From NCBI GenBank assembly GCA_029263215.1, contig JAJCXY010000041.1, positions 1 to 64,000 on the forward strand: a DNA stretch of 64,000 nucleotides. The letters are read 5' to 3'. The stretch comes from Acidimicrobiales bacterium. GTDB taxonomy: Bacteria; Actinomycetota; Acidimicrobiia; Acidimicrobiales; Aldehydirespiratoraceae. Below the pieces are notes generated by a model. The model saw only the letters and a list, made by a program, of their open reading frames with translations. It did no database searches and had not been told where the DNA came from. Positions 58,881-64,000 of this stretch are shown piece by piece (the stretch's first letter is position 1; each line of letters begins with the position of its first letter). Position numbers and translations under genes: made by a program.

Positions 58881-61514
58881 ATGATCGCGACACCCGCTGG
58901 GATAGTGACCTTCCTCTTCACCGATGTGGAGGGGTCGACCCGACTCTGGGCTGCCGACGCCGAAGCCACAGCACCCTCGCTCGAGCTGCACGATCAGATC
59001 ATCAAGGGCGCGATCGAGGACCGGGGCGGATTGGTGTTCGGCTGGGCCGGCGATCATTTCCGGGGGGCTTTCCAAGACCCTCGTGCCGCGGTCGGGGCCG
59101 CCATGGCAGCCCAGCGATCGCTGGCTGAGGCCGATTGGGGACGGGGCCCCGCTCTTCGAGTGCGAATGGGGTTACACCGCGGCAGGGCCACCCAACGAGA
59201 GGGCGACTACTTCGGGCCGGTGCCCAACATCGCGGCTCGGATCGAAGCGCTTGCGCGTGGTGGCCAGATCCTCATGAGCGAATCGGTAGGGGGAGAGGTC
59301 GACATCGAGAGCTTGTCGCTGGGTGAGCACCGGCTGAGCGATGTGCCCGAGCCGATCGGTATCTTCCAGGTCGGCATCGAATCGCACCGCCCGTTGCGCA
59401 CCGTCGACTTGACCTTGTCGACCCTGCCGAATCCGGGATCGGGCATCATCGGTCGTAGCGACGAGATAGCGGAGATGCGTGGACTGCTGGAGACGGCACC
59501 TCTCGTGACCCTCACCGGCATCGGGGGCTGCGGCAAGACACGCCTGGCGGTGGAGGTCGCCTACCAGGAACTCCCGAGTCGCCCGGGTGGCTGCTATTTC
59601 GCCGACCTTTCCGCGGTCTCTGACGGATCGGAGCTCCCTGCCGCACTCGCTTCAGCGGTTCGGCTCGAACCGAGTGGACCCGACGATCCGATCGATCAGG
59701 TTGTCGACCATCTCGCCACCCGCGATGCCCTTCTGGTTCTCGACAACTGCGAGCACATCATCGACGAATGTGCCGGGTTCGCCGAGTCGCTTCTCGCTCG
59801 CTCGTCGGCCACCGCCATCCTCGCCACCACCCGCCAACGTCTCGGAGTGGCAGGGGAGCGGGTAGTGGCCGTGCCATCGCTCGAGTACCGGATGACCGAC
59901 TCGCCCGCGGTGGAGCTCTTCGTGCAGCGCGCCCGCGCCGTGAACCCAGGGTTCCGACCCGACAGCGACGATCTGTTCGCCATCGGTGAGATCTGCATGC
60001 ATCTCGATGGGATGCCCCTCGCCATCGAGTTGGCTGCTGCTCGCCTGGGGGTGCTCACCCCCCGTGAGATCCTGGAGCGGATGGCCGACCGGTTCCGCCT
60101 CCTTTCGGGCGGGCGGGGACGCCATCGCCGCCGCGCCCTCCAAGCCACCCTCGACTGGAGCTACGACCTGCTCGACCATGACGAGCAGGCGTTCTTTCGC
60201 AGGCTCGGATTGTTCGTCGGTTCCTTCGATCTTCCTGCCGCAGTCGATGTGTCGTCGTTCGACGAATACGAGGCAATCGATCTCCTCCAGTCGCTCGTGG
60301 CCAAGAGTCTCGTGGCGACCGATGAGACCCCAGGCTCGCCCACCACTCGATATCGGCTCCTGGAGACCGTTCGCATCTACGCCGGCGACCAGTTGGCTCG
60401 GGCCGGAGACGCAGCTGATGCCCACGAAGCCCACGTGGTTCACTACCAGAACCTCGTGGCGACCGACCACTGGCTCACGGCTGCCGATCTCGACCGGGCG
60501 ATCGGGTTGCGTTGGGATTGGCCGAATATCGCCAGCACGCTCGAATACCTGACTTCTGAAGGGGAGTGGGAAGCCGCCGCCAGAGTCGTTTTCGGTTGTC
60601 AGGGCATGTGGGAGACACAGGTCCCCGCCATCGAGGGCCGACGGTGGGCCCAGTTGATCCAGCCCCGCCTGGCCCCGGGAGAGTTGAGCGATTGGACCAG
60701 CTACGTGCTGGCCACCGCCTCGCTGCAGATCGACGATTTCGAGTTGGTGCACGAGGTGCTCTCGCGCTTGTCGGCCGATGCTGCCCCCAAGCCCCGCACC
60801 ATGGCGGCGGGTATGTTCGCGTTCCTCAACTGTCGCCAGTTCCCCGAGCGTGCGGTGGAGCTCGCCGACCTCGCCCTGAGGATTGCCGATGAGCACCAGC
60901 TCGGCCCCGAGTACCGCTGCCCTCCCACCTGGTCGCGAGGGGCTCTGGCGCTCTACGGAGCCGAGTTCACCGAGGCCCGGAATCTGTTCGGGGCGGCGTA
61001 TGAACTGTCGAGCTCAGTGCACCACCAGACCAACCACCACGTGTTGTCGGGTCTGGCCCTTGCTGCCACCCAAGTGCTCGACGGCGAGCCTGAATCGGCC
61101 CTGGCCACCCTCGGGGTCGGCGACTGGTCGCGGTCGATCTGGGACTCGGCGCCGATCGTGAGGGCAGTCGCCCTCATCGACCTGGATCGCACCAGCGAGG
61201 CTGCGGACCTGGTGATCAGCTACGGGTACGACGCCCTGCGCGGGCGACTGGCTCGGATGGCCAACGACGCACTGGTGGGCCTCGCTGCTCTCGCCCTCAA
61301 CCGGAGAGAAGTCGAGCACGGGTGGAAGCTGCTCCAGCAGGCGGCGACGCCGCGAACGCCGTTCACCATCGGCCTGGCCGAGGGCCTCGCTGATCGAATC
61401 GGTCACGGTCCTGCCCTGCGACACATGCACCGCTCTCGCGAGGTCCCTCTGTCTGAACTCGATGGATCAGAAGCTCTCGATGCCGAGCTCGATCGGATCC
61501 GAGCCCTTCGCTGA
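58881..61514 (+). CDS. Class III nucleotidyl cyclase domain fused to an NB-ARC-like ATPase and TPR region
   Basis: An 877-residue protein. Residues 1-165 are a cyclase homology domain: FLFTDVEGSTRLW (metal Asp15), GDHFRGAF (Asp58) and NIAARIEALARGGQILMSE (Asn/Arg). Residues about 195-420 are an STAND-type ATPase with Walker A GIGGCGKTRLA, Walker B LLVLDNCEH and GMPLAIELAAARL. The rest is helical and TPR-like. Such proteins are common in actinobacteria as signal sensors. The Lys that selects adenine, four residues before Asp58, is Gly54 here, so nucleotide specificity or activity is doubtful. It diverges from the broken gene. Confidence 0.85.
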   Translation: MIATPAGIVTFLFTDVEGSTRLWAADAEATAPSLELHDQIIKGAIEDRGGLVFGWAGDHFRGAFQDPRAAVGAAMAAQRSLAEADWGRGPALRVRMGLHRGRATQREGDYFGPVPNIAARIEALARGGQILMSESVGGEVDIESLSLGEHRLSDVPEPIGIFQVGIESHRPLRTVDLTLSTLPNPGSGIIGRSDEIAEMRGLLETAPLVTLTGIGGCGKTRLAVEVAYQELPSRPGGCYFADLSAVSDGSELPAALASAVRLEPSGPDDPIDQVVDHLATRDALLVLDNCEHIIDECAGFAESLLARSSATAILATTRQRLGVAGERVVAVPSLEYRMTDSPAVELFVQRARAVNPGFRPDSDDLFAIGEICMHLDGMPLAIELAAARLGVLTPREILERMADRFRLLSGGRGRHRRRALQATLDWSYDLLDHDEQAFFRRLGLFVGSFDLPAAVDVSSFDEYEAIDLLQSLVAKSLVATDETPGSPTTRYRLLETVRIYAGDQLARAGDAADAHEAHVVHYQNLVATDHWLTAADLDRAIGLRWDWPNIASTLEYLTSEGEWEAAARVVFGCQGMWETQVPAIEGRRWAQLIQPRLAPGELSDWTSYVLATASLQIDDFELVHEVLSRLSADAAPKPRTMAAGMFAFLNCRQFPERAVELADLALRIADEHQLGPEYRCPPTWSRGALALYGAEFTEARNLFGAAYELSSSVHHQTNHHVLSGLALAATQVLDGEPESALATLGVGDWSRSIWDSAPIVRAVALIDLDRTSEAADLVISYGYDALRGRLARMANDALVGLAALALNRREVEHGWKLLQQAATPRTPFTIGLAEGLADRIGHGPALRHMHRSREVPLSELDGSEALDAELDRIRALR

Positions 61515-61526
61515 CGCGAGGGGAGG

Positions 61527-62552
61527 TCAGCCCGCTTTGAGGGCTTCCATCACGGGGCGCCACTGGGCGATATCGCCCTGGCCGGGGGCGTAGAAGCTGA
61601 TGCGGTCGACCACATCGCCGTAGCGGCGTTGAAGTTCGGGCGCGACCCGGTCTGGTTCGTCCACCACCGCGAAGGTGTTGAGGATCTCGTCGTCGATGAG
61701 GCGACCCATCTCCACCCATTCGCCCTTCTTCGACAAGGCATTGAGTTCGGGCTGGAGTCCATCCCAGCCGTGGAGTTCGAGCACCCTGCTGTAGGCGGGG
61801 GTCGATCCGTAGAACGCGATCTGTTGGCGGGTGGCATTGGCAGCTGCGGCCATTTCCTCCTCGGTGTGTCCGCTCACCACGAAGAGGGGAGCAGAGACGA
61901 GGAAACCCTCCATCGTGAGGCCCGCCTTCTCGCGCCCCTTGACGACATTGGGGATCGTCACCTCGCGGAGGTACCTCTCGGTGGTGAATCCGTGACAGAT
62001 GATGCCGTCGCAGACTTCTCCGGCTGCCTGGGCCATCAGATCGCCCACCGCGGCGAGCCAGATCTTCGGTGGTCCGAACTCGGCGATGTCGGCCTTGTCG
62101 GGAGTGAAGAACGGGGTCATCAGGGTGTGCCGGTAGAACTCGCCGCGAAACTGCAGCGGTTCGTCGTTGAGCCAGGTATCCCATATCGCTCGGGTGGCGG
62201 AGATCATCTCCTTCATGCGGGCCGCGGGCCGCGACCACTCCATGGAGAATCGTTTGGTGATGTGGGGTCTGATCTGGGTGCCCAGCCCCAGATTGAATCG
62301 GCCCTTGGTGAGCGCCTGTAGGTCCCAGCCGATGTTGGCCAGCAGCATCGGGTTGCGAGCGAAGCCGACGGCGATTGCCGTGCCCAGTTCGAGAGAGTGG
62401 GTGGCTCCGGCGGCGATCGCGATCGGCAGGAAGGGATCGTGGCTCGTCTCCGCGGTCCAGATTCCGTCGTACCCGGCGGCCTCCTGGGCTTGCGCGTCGC
62501 TGGTGATCTGCTCGATGTCGGGATCGAGCCTGAGTGCTCCGTCAACCTTCAT
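61527..62552 (-). CDS. LLM-class F420-dependent oxidoreductase
   Basis: A 341-residue luciferase-like protein. AQEAAGYDGIWTAETSHDPFLPIAIAAGATHSLELGTAIAVGFARNPM and GRFNLGLGTQI are the F420-LLM signatures typical of actinobacterial enzymes (TIGR03617-like group). The start is ATG 62552; the longer track ORF runs into pcm. It ends 12 bp from the convergent cyclase gene. The substrate is unknown. Confidence 0.87.
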   Translation of the reverse strand: MKVDGALRLDPDIEQITSDAQAQEAAGYDGIWTAETSHDPFLPIAIAAGATHSLELGTAIAVGFARNPMLLANIGWDLQALTKGRFNLGLGTQIRPHITKRFSMEWSRPAARMKEMISATRAIWDTWLNDEPLQFRGEFYRHTLMTPFFTPDKADIAEFGPPKIWLAAVGDLMAQAAGEVCDGIICHGFTTERYLREVTIPNVVKGREKAGLTMEGFLVSAPLFVVSGHTEEEMAAAANATRQQIAFYGSTPAYSRVLELHGWDGLQPELNALSKKGEWVEMGRLIDDEILNTFAVVDEPDRVAPELQRRYGDVVDRISFYAPGQGDIAQWRPVMEALKAG

Positions 62553-62578
62553 GACGCGTGTTCTAGCACCACATGGGC

Positions 62579-63250
62579 TCAGGACAAAAAGCCCTGCTCC
62601 CCGATGAGGGGTACGAATCGAACGGCACCGTGCCGGCGTTGAACGGTTTGGTCGCCGTGTCGGGTGTGCACCACCAGGCTCTGGGCCCCATCTCGCTTGC
62701 CGATCGGCATGACCAGGCATCCCCCGTCGGTGAGCTGGGTGAGCAGGGGCGGTGGCACCCTGGGGCCTGCGGCGGTGACGATGATCGCGTCGTACGGGGC
62801 GTTCTCGAGATGGCCGAGTGTGCCGTCGCCGACAACTACCTCGACCCCGTCGTAGCCCAGGCGGGAAAGAGTCGAGGCGGCGGAGGCCGCGATGTCGGCG
62901 TGGCGTTCGATGCTGGTGACCTGGGCGGACAGTTCGCTCAGGACCGCCGCTCCGTAGCCCGACCCGGTTCCGATCTCGAGTGCCCTGTTGGATTCCCGGG
63001 GCCGGGCCGAGAGCCCCGAGAGGTCGACCATCGATGCAACGATGTAGGGCTGGGAGATTGTCTGGCCGTGTCCGATCGGCAATGGGCGGTCGTCGTGGGC
63101 CTCGCCGAGGTACGCGATCGGAACGAATTCCTCACGGGGCACCCGGCGCATGGCTTCGAGTACCGCAGGTTCGTGCACATCGCGTCCCGCGATATCGGTG
63201 GCAACCATGCGCTCCCGGGCCCGGACTGGATCGGGAGGGCGTGAAGCCAA
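62579..63250 (-). CDS. pcm: Protein-L-isoaspartate O-methyltransferase
   Basis: A 223-residue SAM-dependent methyltransferase. PIGHGQTISQPYIVASMVDL is the family's N-terminal motif, ALEIGTGSGYGAAVLSEL motif I, VTSIERHADIA motif post-I, and YDAIIVTAAGPRVP motif II. It repairs isoaspartyl residues in damaged proteins. It starts 3 bp after the stop of the ACT-domain gene and is in the same operon. Confidence 0.92.
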   Translation of the reverse strand: MASRPPDPVRARERMVATDIAGRDVHEPAVLEAMRRVPREEFVPIAYLGEAHDDRPLPIGHGQTISQPYIVASMVDLSGLSARPRESNRALEIGTGSGYGAAVLSELSAQVTSIERHADIAASAASTLSRLGYDGVEVVVGDGTLGHLENAPYDAIIVTAAGPRVPPPLLTQLTDGGCLVMPIGKRDGAQSLVVHTRHGDQTVQRRHGAVRFVPLIGEQGFLS

Positions 63251-63253
63251 GGA

Positions 63254-63658
63254 TCAGAGGGTCATCCCGGCGAGGGCGGTGCGGAGTTCGGAGGGGTCGG
63301 GGGCTCCGAGCACGACCCGTGAGCCGGTGGCCACGTAGATGAGGTCGATGTTGACTCCCGCGGCCGAGACCTTGCTTGCGATCGTGGCCAACTCGCCGGG
63401 GCGATCCTGGGCTTGTACGACCATGACCTCACGCTCGTGGGTAATTGCGGTGTTGGTGATTGCCAGCGCCCGTCGCACCGGCTCGCTGTGGGGGACCAGG
63501 ATGTGCAACTCGGTGGTGCTTCCATGCCCGAGGCAGGTGGCGGCGGCAAGGTTGACGCCCGCATCGCTGATAGCGGTGGCCACCGTGGCAAGCGCTCCTG
63601 GCTCATTTTGGAGCTCGATGACGATGTCGGTGGCCATGGTGGGCCCGTTGGCGCTCAC
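63254..63658 (-). CDS. Tandem ACT-domain protein
   Basis: A 134-residue protein with two ACT repeats: IVIELQNEPGALATVATAISDAGVNL and VVQAQDRPGELATIASKVSAAGVNIDLIYVA. ACT pairs bind amino acids or other small ligands. No enzyme domain is attached, so it is a stand-alone regulator or binding protein. GTG 63658 follows TACAGT by exactly 6 nt. Confidence 0.85.
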   Translation of the reverse strand: MSANGPTMATDIVIELQNEPGALATVATAISDAGVNLAAATCLGHGSTTELHILVPHSEPVRRALAITNTAITHEREVMVVQAQDRPGELATIASKVSAAGVNIDLIYVATGSRVVLGAPDPSELRTALAGMTL

Positions 63659-63664
63659 AGCGCG

Positions 63665-63670
63665 ACTGTA
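63665..63670 (-). promoter_or_regulatory. Leaderless promoter -10 box TACAGT
   Basis: On the minus strand TACAGT precedes GTG 63658 of the ACT-domain gene by exactly 6 nt. It would drive the ACT-pcm-LLM operon. Confidence 0.6.
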
Positions 63671-63809
63671 GGCGTAATGCGGCCTGCTTGTGAAGTGACG
63701 ATGGTTCTCGGCACTCGTCTGCCGTTCGATGATGTCTGGTTGACGCGCCGATGACGGTGATCAATTTGAGTGTGGCGAGCGGCACGGCGTCGCGGCTGAG
63801 GAGAAGACC

Positions 63810-64000
63810 ATGACCATCGATCGAGTTTCGCGGCGGCGGCAATCGGCTCTCCTGCTCGCGCTGGTGCTGTTCGGAGCAGCGTGCGGCGGAGGTACGAGCA
63901 CCACGGCCGATGAAGGCTCCGGCGAGTCAGCCGACACATCGGGCGACGGTGATGACGGGGCGGGGGCAGATGAGGGTACTGAAGACCCGCCCGCCGACAC
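63810..64000 (+). CDS. Lipoprotein, N-terminal part (runs off the window)
   Basis: The ATG at 63810 has GAGGAGAAG just upstream. The first 63 codons encode a basic N-terminus, a hydrophobic stretch (SALLLALVLFGAAC) with lipobox FGAAC, then a Gly/Ser/Asp-rich linker like the one in the BMP lipoprotein. The mature domain lies beyond the window, so the function is unknown; a substrate-binding lipoprotein is one possibility. It is absent from the ORF track. Confidence 0.7.
   Translation, partial: MTIDRVSRRRQSALLLALVLFGAACGGGTSTTADEGSGESADTSGDGDDGAGADEGTEDPPAD

Noticed and set aside
58881-61514. Reading the cyclase/STAND protein as a phage-defence gene
   Set aside because: No effector domain (nuclease, TIR, protease or membrane pore) is visible, and no other defence gene is nearby.
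1-64000. tRNA, rRNA, riboswitch, CRISPR, insertion sequence or phage features
   Set aside because: I looked for these while reading and saw no cloverleaf with a CCA-type acceptor, no conserved rRNA block, no regularly spaced repeats, and no transposase, integrase or phage genes; short ncRNAs could be missed without a covariance search.

Overview
The window is about 64 kb of high-GC, gene-dense bacterial DNA. It suggests an Actinomycetota chromosome, possibly class Acidimicrobiia (inference). The evidence is frequent GTG starts, several F420/FMN-type LLM and PPOX enzymes, a bacterial proteasome activator (Bpa) homologue, malate synthase G, MoxR/DUF58 genes, and many genes whose only visible start signal is a TAnnnT -10 box exactly six bases before the start codon (leaderless transcripts). 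I see no rRNA, tRNA, CRISPR array, insertion sequence or phage gene.

Layout. 1-4.3 kb: end of an M24 peptidase, a DapA-family lyase, a DMT transporter and a monomeric-sarcosine-oxidase-like flavoenzyme, then an opposing LLM oxidoreductase. 4.3-9.3 kb: alkylation repair pair (Ada-AlkA fusion plus Ogt), class II aldolase, a hairpin between convergent genes, malate synthase G. 9.4-19.2 kb: a membrane-anchored beta-propeller protein, a glycine-betaine-type binding lipoprotein, the heterotetrameric sarcosine oxidase operon soxBDAG with a divergent LysR regulator, and an MFS transporter. 19.2-22.4 kb: a four-gene operon of fatty acid hydroxylase/sterol desaturase, ECF sigma factor, polytopic membrane protein and ABC ATPase. 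22.4-31.7 kb: nucleobase metabolism (yeast-type cytosine deaminase, pyrE, pyrC) with xthA, a rhomboid protease and a complete BMP-type nucleoside ABC transporter.

31.7-40 kb: PLP aminotransferase, SDR, bpa, an operon of RraA-like protein, ornithine cyclodeaminase-like protein and a large lipoprotein hydrolase, and typA. 40-43.4 kb: MFS exporter and two VOC proteins, one with a one-base frameshift. 43.4-47.4 kb: a five-gene MoxR/DUF58/DUF4129 operon, each gene overlapping the next by 4 bp. 47.7-55.6 kb: unknown protein, FKBP, a small charged protein, ysxC with an aldo-keto reductase, YceH with an atypical SDR, a GH3 glycosidase and a UvrD-type helicase. 55.7-64 kb: two PPOX-fold proteins, a class V aminotransferase, a broken secreted or membrane protein gene, a cyclase/NTPase/TPR signalling protein, an ACT-pcm-LLM operon and the start of a lipoprotein gene.

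Themes that tie genes together are methylated-amine and betaine catabolism (betaine-binding lipoprotein plus soxBDAG), pyrimidine synthesis and salvage next to nucleoside uptake, and alkylation repair. The most notable regulatory signals are the recurrent TAnnnT-N6-RTG starts, a perfect 8-bp inverted repeat between the desaturase/ECF operon and the cytosine deaminase, and a palindrome that supplies a -10 box to both xthA and pyrE. All functions were assigned by reading motifs by eye; no database search was run.
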